A stretch of DNA of 64,000 bases from Hetaerina americana (taxonomy: Eukaryota > Arthropoda > Insecta > Odonata > Calopterygidae): NCBI GenBank assembly GCA_022747635.1, contig JAKTNV010000001.1:39823572-39887571 (forward strand), in the 5' to 3' direction. Under the pieces are notes generated by a model. That model was not told the DNA's origin. It did no database searches and worked only from the letters and a program-made list of their open reading frames with translations. A program made the position numbers and the translations under genes. This document shows positions 13,226 through 24,640 of the stretch, piece after piece (positions within the stretch are counted from its first letter, which is position 1; every line of letters starts with the position of its first letter).

Positions 13226-13960
13226 AATGATACTTAAAAAAGTTTTTTTCGTCTTAATTGAGCTCCATTCTTCCTCGTTTCTCAGATTTTTCCACGGTTT
13301 CTCCCTTTCTCCTCGCATTTGCGACCCGTTCTCTTTTTCTCCAACGCCACACCATCTGAATCTTTCCTCGTCTCCCCTCCCCCATCCCGTCCCCTTCTTT
13401 ACCTGTCTCCATCTCCTCCAACTGCGAGAGATCCACTTCCACCCGCTCCCCTGCGAACTCACTCCATCACCTCCCATTTCTCTCACCTCGTGGAAACTCT
13501 CCTCTCTCCCCCCATACACCACTCCTCCAGCTATTCGATGTTGAACCGAATCTCGTTAAGCCTATTTTTTCTTCATCCTCACACCTCGATTTACGCTGGC
13601 AGGTAACAAGTGGATATCACTTGCGAGCTGATAATGGGAATTCCCCTCCCATCTTCCCTGTCCCCACTTCAACCTCCCTTTCCATCCCCCACTCTTTTCC
13701 ATTCTCACCGGCTCTCGAGGAGACGTTCATTTCTTTTACTTTTTTTTATTTAGCGGAAGGATTTCACGCTTTCACTCCACTCCTCCACCTTCAAGATTAT
13801 CGCCTCAAAATATGGAGTCGGGAATCCATCGCTTTGTTTACTTTTGCCACCTACCTCTGCGCCGCAGTTCTCCCTTTTCCGTCACCTCTCTCCTCTTCGG
13901 CTCCTGAGTGGAGCCCTCGACGTCGCCCACACCCCAGTGATATTTGCTCTCTCATTATTT
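13226..13960. other. C/T-rich island
   Basis: Pyrimidine-rich on the + strand, with many CTCC and TCCC blocks, and no purine-rich partner half. Frames such as plus 13227-13544, plus 13319-13606 and plus 13621-13965 are Ser/Pro/Leu/Phe-rich products of this bias. Confidence 0.6.
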
Positions 13961-14576
13961 GGTAATTTGGATCGCGTTGTCGTGCAAAACGCCCACGAGT
14001 CGTTTTCTCGAATGGATTTGCAGCTGTTATCTCCCGCGGATGGCGTTTCGATGCAGATCCAATGTGTTGCGCGGATTTTCCATTCGTCTAATTGATCGTA
14101 GGGCAAAGCATATAATCTGAAATATTACTAATTGCAAATCCGAAAATGTTTTCAATAAAATATTGCAAATAGATTTAATTAATTTTGCCGTAATTTCAGT
14201 TGCCTACCCCTTATTTAACTGGAATTGAAATACTAGTAATTGAAAACATGGTTTCATTGTATGGTCACTAGATAGGATAGGCCGACACCGTAACAAATTA
14301 AACCAGTTTTATTACTTGAGTATTTTAATAACATCTTCGATTTCATCATCATTTCATTGCCGATTTTTTATATCACTGAAGTGATCATTTCTACTGAGAT
14401 TCTCGTCTAGACAGGTTCTCAATGAGATTTTTGCAGTTTGAGGTTACTGGTGATATGAAGATCGGCCGTTTGGTGAATGTCACCATTCCACCACTTGCAA
14501 AAGAAATATTCAGGCAGTAATCAAGTACAAATAGTTAATAAAACCTGAATTATGTTGGCCCATCATAAATATACAT
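13961..14576. other. AT-rich stretch with nothing supported
   Basis: No coding, RNA or mobile-element signal recognised. Confidence 0.4.
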
Positions 14577-14905
14577 CTACATGTACATAATACCCCGCAA
14601 GCCGCCGCAAGCGCGTGTGGCGGGGGGTGTTAGGTCACCAACCGTAAAAAGGAAAAATACCACATACAAAAAAACAACACGGAAAATAACACCCACAGCA
14701 GCGCACACACTCATGCAAAAATCCCTTCATCCAACACTCATGCAAACATATACCGCAAAACAACTAAAAACTGCACCCCAGGATGAAGCACGAAAGCCAT
14801 CCTACAACACGCAAGCCAGGACACAACAAGCAAGAATGTGAAACATCACTACCACATGAAAATGCACCACAAAACACTCTACCCCCAAAGAGTCTGTAAA
14901 AGGCA
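14577..14905 (+). repeat. Dispersed repeat head followed by an A/C-rich, G-poor tail
   Basis: About 14577-14637 (containing CCCCGCAAGCCGCCG and GTGTGGCGGGGGGTG, then GTTAGGTC) resembles 58095-58142. Its first part also resembles the minus strand near 18560-18520. It is therefore probably a short interspersed repeat. The following 270 bases are mostly A and C with very little G, unlike the flanks. The open frame at 14581-14841 is explained by this skew (Thr/Gln/Lys-rich) and is not accepted as a protein. Confidence 0.45.
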
Positions 14906-16060
14906 GGGAATGCGACCCAACGTTGCAGGTAGCAGGCATTTCCCCCCGCGGAGAGGGACGAGGGACTGAAAGGGAAACTTAAAAACAGATGAACCGAACA
15001 CGAATGAGGTCATTCGGAAAGAATGGGTTATTATAACAAAACACATAAGGTTAGTGGAAGAGCATGCATTTAAGTAGAACTAATTATATTTTAGACGCTG
15101 AGGGTAGGAATATAGGGTAGTTTTTCATCCTTAGCATTCTAATTCTTTTGGCATTTTCAAAAGTTTGGAGCTAAATCAATCAAAGCATGCTCTCTCGCAA
15201 ACGTGGTAATTCATATTTATTGAAATGAAGACACTTGGGAGTTTTTGCAGTGACTTAATGAATTTTTCATCTAAATTGCTTAATTTCCATACAACCTGTC
15301 ATCATATATAAAACAAAACCTTTAACAGCCACAAATTGTGCTGACTTAAAACTTCAGTCCAAAATTCTACCATTTTACTTTCTCCAATGCTTGCAATGGA
15401 GATTCCTATGGAAGTTCACGTTTAATTGCCATCATTTCGATCGTGTTCAATTTAATTCTTAATGCTGTATAACTTAATATTTGAAAAATTCCATCCTTCA
15501 TTTATATTTGCAGCTCATCATGTGAATAACCTACTATAGTTGCTCATAATTGCATGAAGCTGTGAAGTTCATCGTGACAGTTGTCACGGTAAAAATATCT
15601 ATAGAATATCATGGCAAATATAAAATTGCAGGAAAAAAATGAAATTTTCATGTTTTTTGACGCAAAAATTATATTTAATGAACTCATTTCTCCTGTAGTA
15701 ATTTTTTGCATACTCTTGTGAAAGTAAGCCATATAATACCATCTTCTCGGCATAAATAATAACTTCATTTTTCATTATATTTTTAAAACACAGCATAGCG
15801 ATAGTTTCCGTTAATATTTTATAAATGTTACTAAAAGTATTGTTTATTTGGTTCACGCAAAGATGTTTCCGACTATATGAAACAGTGAATCTTTCAGCTT
15901 CGAAAAGCTCTTACAAATAACTTAAACATTTATCACTCATACAATTTTCTCAGCCATATACTTTGGGGTTGACAAATCGCCCACTTCCCATAGACGAGCC
16001 AACCGAGCGGCAGGTTCGCACCCATTGATTTGAGCGGAGTCGAACAAACTCGGCAGCATA
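14906..16060. other. AT-rich stretch with nothing supported
   Basis: No feature recognised apart from short random open frames. Confidence 0.4.
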
Positions 16061-16760
16061 TGCACACCAGTGATTATAATTCGTGAGCCATTAGGAATGG
16101 CTCGGGTCCCTCTCGGTAACGCTAGCACAGGAGTCCCAGAACCGTCACCGGCCGGGCCCCCTCCGAATCGGGTCGCGTCACGGGAGTTGGTGGCTTCCAG
16201 GCATCCCCTGCGCCGCCGTAGGCCTCTCCCCCGGACTCCCTCCTCCCCCTACCCGCGCACCTTCAAGTGAAAAACGACCTCCCGCCAAAGATTCCATTAT
16301 ACGAGAACAGAGAGTGGGGACGTGGGGGGGGGGGCGAGAGAAAAGGGAGTGACTCGACTCTGCCGGCACTCTTTTATTCCCCTCCCAACCCATCCTTCCT
16401 ATTTCTCTCATCCTCCTACCTTATCTTCTACCGTTCCCTCCCCTTTTGAACCCTGTTTCACTTTTTCCCTCTTCAAACTCCGCACCCCCATCCTGACTAC
16501 TGGTCTTAAAACAGACCTACCACGCGTCCCGGGACTCACGTGCCCGCCATGTATATGATCTCGTCTCGGCCCTCTCTTCCCGCACGATTCCCCTCCCTCC
16601 TCCGCTATCCTCTCTACCCTCTGACCCTTTCACCCTTTTCATTCTTATTCTCCCTTTGGCCATTCATTTCCGCAACCCCACCATCACTCCTACTCACCTC
16701 TTTCTTGTACTCTATCACTGACATCCCAACTATCGGATTCCCGAACCCTGTATCGTGGTA
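16061..16760. other. GC-rich, mainly C/T island
   Basis: CpG-containing GC-rich DNA at 16080-16270, one run of 10 G at 16325-16334, then C/T-rich sequence to about 16720. Frames on both strands (for example minus 16178-16411, plus 16322-16558, plus 16540-16776) are compositional. Confidence 0.6.
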
Positions 16761-18084
16761 CGTCATTGGTTCGTAGGGAAAGCCAAGGCAATGCGGGTTA
16801 CGATCATTCATTGCTAGGTCGCTCTGTTTTATTTGTCATGATATCGTAACCATCGTCAATTAAATTCTTGCCTTCTCGTATGGATACGAGTATACTGGTC
16901 AAGAGCCCAGCCCCAATAGTTTTGGCTTGTCATCAGGTGCTTCAGAGGCTGAACCGCCAGAATTGACGAAAAACTCATTTCCTGGAAGTTTGCAAAGAGT
17001 TTTCCATTGATTCATCGTCATCTCGATTGATTAGGTTTAAATTTTCGCTCCTTATATTCCCAATATTAACTTTTTGTAAATGCTGGCGTTGTCGAAGATT
17101 ATGGCGCTCATAAAATTGCCTAAATGACTCCCAATTTGGAAAGATATTTATTTCTATCTGTGACGTGCCTCTATGTGATCCCAAAAATGTGTCTTGGTCA
17201 GTATAATAAAACTTCACTTGGAAAACTTTACCTTCTCGTAGAATATCCTAAACTTAGGTAGGTGTAAGAAATAAGACGGAAACGTTTTCTCCATTGGGAT
17301 TTGTTGAAGCTGTAAAATTGTGCTTACTTTGCAAAATTCCCGGTCACCCGTCTGAAGGGCTACCATTTTATTCTACGAGTTTTCTATTGATCTGATTGGA
17401 ACACACGATGGGAATCGTAGGTAATGGTCTTTTGCAAATAATGGAGGAAGTGAAACACATTGCCGCTCTCTTTTTGCCTATCCAGGCCTAAATCCCGAGT
17501 TCATTTACTGCAGAACTACTCGCCATGCACCAATTTGTGTCAATATAAAGGCCGTAATCGTATTTCTTGCTGCCTAATCACTTTTTATTTCACAGAGAGC
17601 TTGGAATGTACGGAGTAATGGAAATGGTGTGAATAACTAGTGCTTCGTCGTTCATAGAAATGGCTTACTGAATTTTTGATACGCTATTCGTGAAGATACA
17701 GGTATGCAGCATAAAAATATTTCAAAATTTAATTTGGGGAAAAATTCTGCCAAATATAGCTCCATAAAGCTCACGGGATGTAGGATTTCTTTTAAGGGCA
17801 TCTATTCTGTTACTCGGAATGATTTCACGAGCCATCACAAATGTTAATAATGAAAAGATCATAGACACTTCTTTACTTCATGACATTCGATAGCAAAGCA
17901 CCTATATTCAGTTTTTCCAATGATTATTGCAAATTTTCTGCGAAAAACTGAAGTCGGAATAAAATTTTTGATTTTTACCAAAAGTCGTTTTAACAAATAA
18001 CCTGATTTTTATGAAATATAGCTTTATGAAATGGCTCGAATGTGATGGCCGTTTAAACATTTGTTATTAAAACCATAAACTAAT
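16761..18084. other. AT-rich stretch, probable intron
   Basis: It lies upstream of a + strand Ig exon and is presumably intron. An 80-codon minus-strand frame (16975-17217) has balanced composition, but I do not recognise it and it has no supporting context. Nothing else is supported. Confidence 0.4.
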
Positions 18085-18300
18085 TGGTCACCCAGTACTT
18101 AGCCCGATGACGTGTGAAATTCACACATTAGGGTAGGGGGCCAATTCCTTTCCTTGTGCCGGTTATGGTTTCCCAGGAAGATCTGTTACCCGAAAAATCA
18201 CATAGCTTGGGTGGAGCTGCAGGTGCCCATAGAGGCTTGCCCGGAAATTGAGCCCAGGCCCTCCGGTGAGTAGTCAAACGCTCTACCCCTGGACTACCTC
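18085..18300 (-). mobile_element. tRNA-derived SINE remnant
   Basis: On the minus strand, TAGTCCAGGGGTAGAG (18296-18281) resembles an internal pol III A box. GGGCTCAATTTCC (18255-18243) resembles a B box, at tRNA-like spacing. A non-tRNA body follows to about 18085. No poly-A tail or target duplication is evident, so the ends are approximate. The 130-codon minus frame over this region (18128-18520) is a by-product. Confidence 0.5.
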
Positions 18301-18560
18301 TGTATGCATGAACATTCACATGGATATAGATATTAGGAAAAGGGATAGGAACACACATAAAATACGTGCACAAAAGAAATGAGGAATGCGGAATCAAGCA
18401 GATCACAAGCTCACAAATATTTCCTTGACCGTGACTTGAACTACGTATCTTTTGTATTTCCGGGCCGATGTCTAACGGCTCGATGATTTCAAAATAAATT
18501 ACGTATCCTCGATTGCTCAAGTGGCTGCGGTGGATCGCGGGGTATATATGTAGACGTAAG
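18301..18560 (-). repeat. Possible second tRNA-like/SINE fragment
   Basis: On the minus strand, a B-box-like GTTCAAGTCACGG lies in this segment. The sequence just upstream (ACATATATACCCCGCGATCC, 18551-18532) resembles the repeat head at 14577. It is probably a nested or truncated SINE. The assignment is weak. Confidence 0.3.
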
Positions 18561-18828
18561 TGTAATCAAATTTAAGTATGCATAATTGAATTGATACACT
18601 TTTTCAATAATTAATAATCATTAAAATATTATCTAATAAATAATATTTATATCAGGATTTGTTCTCATAGTACACCGCCTATTAAATGTATATTATAGTT
18701 CTTCATTTGTGGAAACATTTATAACATATTGCCGGAAATACAGTCACATGATATATAGATTCTTGTCTTGTCCTGTGCATAACCCCTAAATTTCATTCCT
18801 GTTCTTATAACGTTTGCTTTATTTCCAG

Positions 18829-18999
18829 GTGAGATGATTATTTCAAATGACAAGTATCAAATGACTGAAATAAATAGCTCTTACTACAGCGTCCAGATGA
18901 GGCTGACTATAAGAAAATTCGACAAGTCCGACTTCGGAGGCTACAAATGCATTTCAAAGAACTCTATCGGAGATGCGGAAGGAAATATCCGACTATACG
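18829..18999 (+). CDS. Internal exon: second half of an Ig domain, DIP/lachesin (IgLON-like) family
   Basis: This exon encodes 57 codons of an immunoglobulin-superfamily cell-surface protein, most like the third Ig domain of insect Dpr-interacting proteins (DIPs) or lachesin. Those proteins act in cell adhesion and synaptic partner recognition on the neuronal surface. The reading is GEMIISNDKYQMTEIN, an N-S-S glycosylation sequon, then MRLTIRKFDKSDFGGYKCIS and KNSIGDAEGNIRLY. The D-x-G-x-Y-x-C motif gives the second disulphide Cys of the Ig fold; the first Cys would be in the preceding exon. The acceptor is TTTATTTCCAG before 18829 and the donor is G/GTGAGT after 18999. Both ends are phase 1, typical of Ig exons. 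The preceding exon was not found in the window. DIP and lachesin are hard to tell apart from one exon, so no symbol is given. Confidence 0.93.
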
Positions 19000-21555
19000 G
19001 TGAGTGTCATTTACAAGTATCGTAATAAGAAATCAGTAGTATCTGTGGTAAGTTATAATCAGTTATGAGATAATGAGTTTATACAAATATTGCAATCCCA
19101 TCGGTTTACCTGACGTTTTAACTGTAGCATTTACCTATTGTGAATAATTTATTTATGAACTTTCCTTTTGGTGCTTGGAAAATATAAATCACGAGAGATT
19201 ATCAACTCGGAAATGTAACTACCCCCTATTATGCTCAAAGTTTTGGGCCACAGCACGAAGACCGAAGGATTAACGAAAAGTAAAGTTTCTTAGGTCCAGA
19301 AATGTAACTCTCCTCTGTTCCGCGAAACCGTTTGGGCCACAGTAAGAAGACCGAATGATATTTCATTTCTTCCATGTATATAATTGACTTTAACAAAGTA
19401 AGATGGATGAAATAGATAAAGTTGATCCGAGGTAATGCACCTCAAAAGAAAGAAAATTGGCATAATTCTTATTCCCGCAGTCATGAATCTAGATTCTAAG
19501 AAATTGCTTTAGAGTGCATAATTACTGAAGTGGAGGAGTTGATGAAAAATGCCACCTGGGGTCACCACCTGATAATACTGCCTGAGAAAAATCAAAATGA
19601 TGCTCGACGGCATAAGGCGACTCAAATATTAAGTAGATTAATTAAATGGAAAAAGTGAAGGAATGGAGTTCGGGAAATAAAATCACCAGCGTAATAAAAG
19701 GAACACGGAAGGTACATGGAAAGAATAGTTCCCGTGAAAAATTCTATCCATACGAAATTGGAGTAAGAAAGCAACTCATAGAAAATAAAATGAGGCCTCT
19801 TTGAAGATACATTACTAGATAAATGAACACCGAAATCGCGGAAAATATGGCTCTATTAATAATTGTGAAGCAAACATAATAGTTCGATTTGTCAACCCAA
19901 AAGTATGTGGAATAGTGTTTGGAGAAAGAAGTTTGTGGAAAACTCGAAATAAAGGACTAAAATAAACTCTTTGGCCAATGTGGTGGCAATGAAGTTCACT
20001 GAAGACTATTTTGAAATGGAGAGAGTAAGATGATGGATGAGGTACACAAAAGACTTAATCACTTGGCGGGTTGGTTCAGACTCAGTTAAAGGTTAATAAG
20101 TGATGATTGAATAGATTGAAACCTTTCCTGGAGTGCATAAAAATATGTACTCTCACTTTTATGATAAAATATGCTCAGTTTCCCAGCGTTTCATTTCCAT
20201 ATTTACTTCTTATTCCCCGAGATGTCATGTTGGCGCGCAGTTTGAGGGCAGTGTATGTTTAGATGTTAATTTTATAAGTGAGGGTAGGAATGAAATATAT
20301 ACTAAAGAAGGACGATGGAACAAAGTAATTGGAGTTCGGAGTTTGCTTAGCGTGTAGTATGGTAACATATTATGCTATCGGGAATAGCGTGAGTGAAGAA
20401 AGAGTATTTTAATATGTCATTTCCGGAGTGACACTATTTTCATCCCTGTTTTAATTTAAGAATTTAATAACATATTATGAAGTGCATGAATTACCTTTAT
20501 GGGCCGTTTCACTTTTGGAACAATTTCAGAACTTTCCTCTTTTGTAAATATTTCATTGTCAATCATGCTCCTCGTGACTCGAGGAGTTCCATTCCTCAAT
20601 TCTCTAATAGTTCTATCACATTGGCTACTTTTTCGGAGGAACTTTCTCTAAATGTAACAACAGTTATTTTGGAATTTTTGCTGTCAGTAAATTAAGTATC
20701 CATCGTTAGATACCAAAGACTAGCTGAATATTCTAAACACGGCCTAAGCTGTGTACAGATACACCTCTCCCTTACGTATTAATTGCACTTGTCATCAACT
20801 CGTCTGTAGAAATTTGAGACTGATCCGAAAAATTCTCTTTTATTTCTAATGAAACGTAAGAGCCACGTCTAGGTGCTTTCTAATCTACTCACCTTATTCG
20901 GAATAAATTTATGACTGCGAATTTTATGAAATGGGCCCTTTATTTTTTGCATTTCTTTTACTTAATTCCAAATCAATTCACCAGTTAACATTTGAATCGA
21001 ATCCCCTTTATAAACAATAGCATGAAATTTGATCTAAAACAAGTAGGGAAGAATTCGATCTGATGGACCCATTAGTGCACAGGTATTTTAAATCATATTG
21101 CCTGTAGTAAAACCACCTTTGAATAAATAACTGAACGCATTCTCCCGCGTCCTCGCTCCAAAATGAAAATCCTCCCCTATCAATCTCCTAAAATTTTCTC
21201 ACCACGTTTAGACCTGAGGTTCGTTCTATTTTTCTCGGGCAATTTGTAAAATGAACCACCTCAGCAATAATATTTTAATTCTATTATGAGTGTAATGTGG
21301 GAAGTTAAACACCCATAGCCCGCATTCGGGTTAAACACCCGAAATAGCCCGCATTTGTGGCTTCAGATTCATACTTACTCTCTCAGGAAGTCTGACAGGA
21401 AAAGCTGCACATTAATCGAACATTCAGATGGATTCAATAATCGAATCGAATGTTGAAACTTTTTGCACGTAAACTAAAAAAAAATTTTCTTTACCACGAA
21501 ATGTGAATAAATATATATTTTTCGTGAATTATTGAGTACGAGCGCTGAGATGCCT
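19000..21555 (+). other. Intron, first part; nothing else supported
   Basis: Sequence following the GTGAGT donor at 19000. It is AT-rich, with small open frames only. A minus-strand segment near 20500-20760 weakly resembles the end of a LINE reverse transcriptase, but not well enough to call. Confidence 0.55.
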
Positions 21556-22975
21556 TCGGTGCTGTGAGCGAGCCTGAGATTCGTTGCACACGACCGGTGC
21601 TTAACAGGAGCAGTCCCAGAAGGAGAATCGAGAATGCTAGAAGTTAATGCGAAGGTGGTGTGAAGGACAGAGAGTGGAGTGGAATTGAAGCGGACGGAGG
21701 AGAGGGCGAGTGGGAGAGTGGGAGAAGATGATCGAGAGAAATAGAGAGACTGAAGGATAGAAGAGGCCATGCCGGGAAGGGAACCATAGTGCTACGGAAG
21801 TGAGGCAGAGAGAGAGAGAGAGCTCGACACCGCCAGTTCTTTTCCTTCGATGCGGGATCACGAAAGGGCCTCGGTCGGCCATCCATCGTGCCACAAGGAC
21901 TAAGATGTTCCGCTCGTGAGGATGCCAGAACGCGCGCGGGAAGGAAGGGGGCGGGGAGGGAGGGCTGAGTGGCATTCGGCAGTGAATAACACCGGTCGGT
22001 GATTCAAGTTTCCGCGAGGGAGAAGGGAAGAGAATTTAAGAGGGCCGAGAAGGGAGGTGGGTTATATGGGTTTAAGCCCGTAAGAAAGGAGAGTCGAGGA
22101 TGTAGGTATGAGGAGAAGGAAGAGGTGAGGGCGGGGATGGAGGCGGAGGGAGTGGTGGTGGTGGTTAGGGGAGCGTTAAAAAGCGGTGGGGGACGGAAGG
22201 GGGAAGAAAGAAAGTATCCATGGTAGGTGGAGAGGGTGGGAAAAGGGGTCGAAACTTCCCTCGAGCCGGGCCAACATCCGAAGCGGTAAGTGGATTCTTA
22301 CAGTCGGGGATGGGGTGGGGGGTTGGTTGGAGGTAACTCGGTGAGGGGGGGGGGGTAGATTTGGAGAGGGGTTGTATAAAGAGGGCGCCGGGGAGAGAGC
22401 TCTTGGTCGGGCGGTCGGGTTATATATGTAATAGGCGGGGGCGCGGGTGTTTGGGGAAGAGGGTCGGAGGGATTCGAAAAAGGGAGGAAGAACAAAAGAA
22501 GTAGATAAAAAAAACGTCCGAGTGTAAAAGAGGAAGTTCCGAAACCAATTCCACATTCCCTCCGCTCTTCCTGCCGCGCGTTCCTACTTGGCTCGCTCCC
22601 CTTCCCTCCGGACACCCCGAACCCCCTTCCTCCTCTCACCATACATCTTCCCCCTTCTTCCTCTTTATCCACTTCGCCCCGTGTCGTGGAAGTTGTTCAA
22701 GGGGGACGGACCGGAGGTGGGCAGCGGCGTGGATGGCCGGAATTTGGCGGAGTCTTCAGGAGGCGAGGGAAAGGAGTGGTCGGGCATGAATGTCGGAATG
22801 GGAAAATTAGGGAGGCGGGATAGGGAGGAGTGTGCGGGGGTCGAGGATGAAGGGTGGCGAGAGATCCCGTCTCCCCGTCGAGTTAGGTCAAGCGAACGCA
22901 CGGAGTATGGGGGAGCAAAGAAGGGTCGGGGTATATCTGATTGCTATGCCTATGGAAAAGAAGGAAAAAGTAGCT
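21556..22975. other. CpG- and G-rich intronic island with G-quadruplex potential
   Basis: The + strand is G/A-rich over about 21640-22540. It includes an (AG)n run near 21810-21822 and G runs at 22311-22355 (GGGG blocks and a 10-G run) suited to G-quadruplex formation. About 22560-22680 is C/T-rich, and 22690-22975 returns to G/A-rich. It lies inside the intron of the Ig gene. An alternative promoter or an unrecognised exon is possible, but no frame has convincing protein character. Confidence 0.6.
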
Positions 22976-23906
22976 AGTAAACCCTTTGGTTGAATCGTTC
23001 AGGATTCAGTGGACAATTCTCGGCTAGAACCTGCCCTCTACTAAAATAACTACAGCCGCTCTCCCCTTGTTAGCTTTTCTGAGTTAATTGGGAACAATTC
23101 AAGGTTGTCTTGTGCAAACAGATGTTAAAAGAATACTGAAAATTGGATAATCCTTTCAGTGTTTGGAAAATTTTTTCCTACTTCGTGCGTTGGACTGTCC
23201 TGGACCTTCTTAAAAGACAAAGGCTCCGGTTGAGTCACTCCGAGTTATTCTAAACGGACACTCCGGCAGTTAATTGGACGCTGGGTCTGACTACGTTGTT
23301 CTTGGATAATAATTTTTGCTGTCTTACAAATATTTTCCCTTCAATGAATTTAATTATTTAATTATGGCAAATTTTCTTAATAAAGTTTCAAGAAATAATG
23401 GGCAACGTTTTTTACCCCAATTTCTTGTCTTTGCTGTTACTATTATAAGTTTAGAAGTGTATGCTATTCTAACGCAATAAATGTAGAACCATAAATGCTT
23501 TAAGAATTACTACTGGAAACGTATTACTCTTGTATATTCTAATAGATAAAAGAAATGTGAAACGATAAACGTAGTAAAGCTTTCACTGTCTTAGCAATAT
23601 TCCTAAATTAAAATTGCAAATATGTACTTATCAATGTATAGGCAATTATTGAACTACGGCGTCCATTTTTTTCAATCGCGGAAAAAATTTTTATTTTCTC
23701 CAAATAAAATTTTCAGCTTAACGAATACCGTACCTAAGAAGTCACATACTTACTCTTACATCAATCTAAATTCGGGAAATGTGGCCTCTATGTCTACAAT
23801 TTTGGATGCGAGTTTTTCCGATCTTGAACTTGAAATGAAAATGCTGCATGCATGGCGTAGCCGACGATTGTTGATTCCGCCTGCTTTCCCCGTGTCTCTG
23901 TCGCAG
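22976..23906 (+). other. Intron, last part, ending in a pyrimidine-rich acceptor
   Basis: AT-rich sequence ending in CTGCTTTCCCC-GTGTCTCTGTCGCAG, a good splice acceptor, just before 23907. A 118-codon frame (23622-23978) crosses the acceptor and is not itself a gene. Confidence 0.6.
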
Positions 23907-24220
23907 AGATGGAGTTGCCGTACAGTGTCAAGGGCGCCATGGAGCGAGGTGACTCTCACATGGACTCCGGGGGCGTAGATGGCGACGACTCGGGCGAGCC
24001 CGGAGACGGCAACCGGCTGTACCAGGGGTCGCTGAGGGAGGACGGCGGTTCGGCCGGGGGCAAGGGAGGCGGTGACGAGGGTGGGGGCGGCGATGGAGGG
24101 GGGCGTGGAGAGGGTGGGGGCGGCTCGTCGGCCCCCACCTCTTCCCCCCTCATCCCCCGCCTCCTTCCACTCCTCCCCATACTCCTCGCCCTCCGAGCCG
24201 TCCTCTCTTCGCTGCAGTGA
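23907..24220 (+). CDS. Putative last coding exon: acidic Gly-rich linker and GPI-anchor-like tail of the Ig gene
   Basis: Starting at 23907 after a CAG acceptor, the exon supplies AG to complete the codon opened by the G at 18999. This gives RLY-E-MELPYSVKGAMERGD in frame. An acidic stretch follows (GGVDGDDSGEPGDGNRLYQ), then a glycine-rich linker of about 35 residues, small residues (SSAPTSSP) and a hydrophobic C-terminus (LLPLLPILLALRAVLSSLQ) ending at TGA 24218-24220. Small residues followed by a terminal hydrophobic segment are the signature of a GPI-attachment signal. DIP, lachesin and IgLON proteins are commonly GPI-anchored. Phase match, orientation and tail type support the link to 18829-18999. 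The exon lies in a GC-rich island, and the one Arg within the hydrophobic tail is slightly atypical. An intervening exon cannot be excluded. Confidence 0.68.
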
Positions 24221-24640
24221 CCGGGCACCGAGACATCCGACGTGTGCACATCTGCGGAGGAGGAGGTGGAGAAGAAAGCGGTGGAAAGGCGACCCCTCCC
24301 GGTGCGAGAACCCGGTCCCCCCCGAGGGGGGCGCTCCAGCCGGCCAGGGGGGTGGTCACCGGGAGAGGCTTCCGAGGGGAGGGAGAGGATCGCCGCCGTC
24401 AGCCGCTCGGCGTTATCCCGTGGATCGCGTTGCCGACGTGTGAATCGCGGTGTGATTCTTTTTTTTCGGAGTGTCAATGTGCCAAAAGAGAGTAGTGGGG
24501 GTGGGAAAGGAAAGAGAGGTGTCGCCGGATGTGGCATTCGTTGCAGCTTTCATGTATTCAAACACGACCATGCAACACAAGAGTTCGGCTACTCACACAT
24601 ACATATGAATAAAAACAGACGTGCATGCTTAATCGAGCGG
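24221..24640 (+). other. Probable 3' untranslated region
   Basis: GC-rich sequence following the TGA stop, becoming AT-rich after about 24540. The first canonical AATAAA lies at 24608-24613, roughly 390 bases beyond the stop. The long minus-strand frame through this region (23956-24537, Pro/Ser/Arg-rich) is a shadow of the coding exon and the GC bias. Confidence 0.4.
24608..24613 (+). promoter_or_regulatory. Candidate polyadenylation signal AATAAA
   Basis: First canonical hexamer downstream of the stop codon at 24218-24220. Distance and orientation are suitable, but the hexamer is common in AT-rich DNA and transcript ends cannot be seen. Confidence 0.3.

Noticed and set aside
14581..14841. 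86-codon Thr/Gln/Lys-rich plus-strand frame
   Set aside because: Explained by the A/C-rich tract and overlaps a dispersed repeat head.
16975..17217. 80-codon minus-strand frame with balanced composition (FPNWESFRQFYERHNLRQ)
   Set aside because: It looks more protein-like than its neighbours, but I recognise no family, see no convincing splice sites, and random frames of this size are common here.
20480..20770. Minus-strand similarity to the end of a LINE reverse transcriptase (VRPCLEYSS-like reading)
   Set aside because: Only a few residues fit and only after frameshifts; too weak to list.
23956..24537. 193-codon minus-strand open frame, the longest in the window
   Set aside because: Pro/Ser/Arg-rich low complexity. 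It is antisense to the Gly-rich GPI-tail exon and its GC-rich 3' flank, with no family signature.
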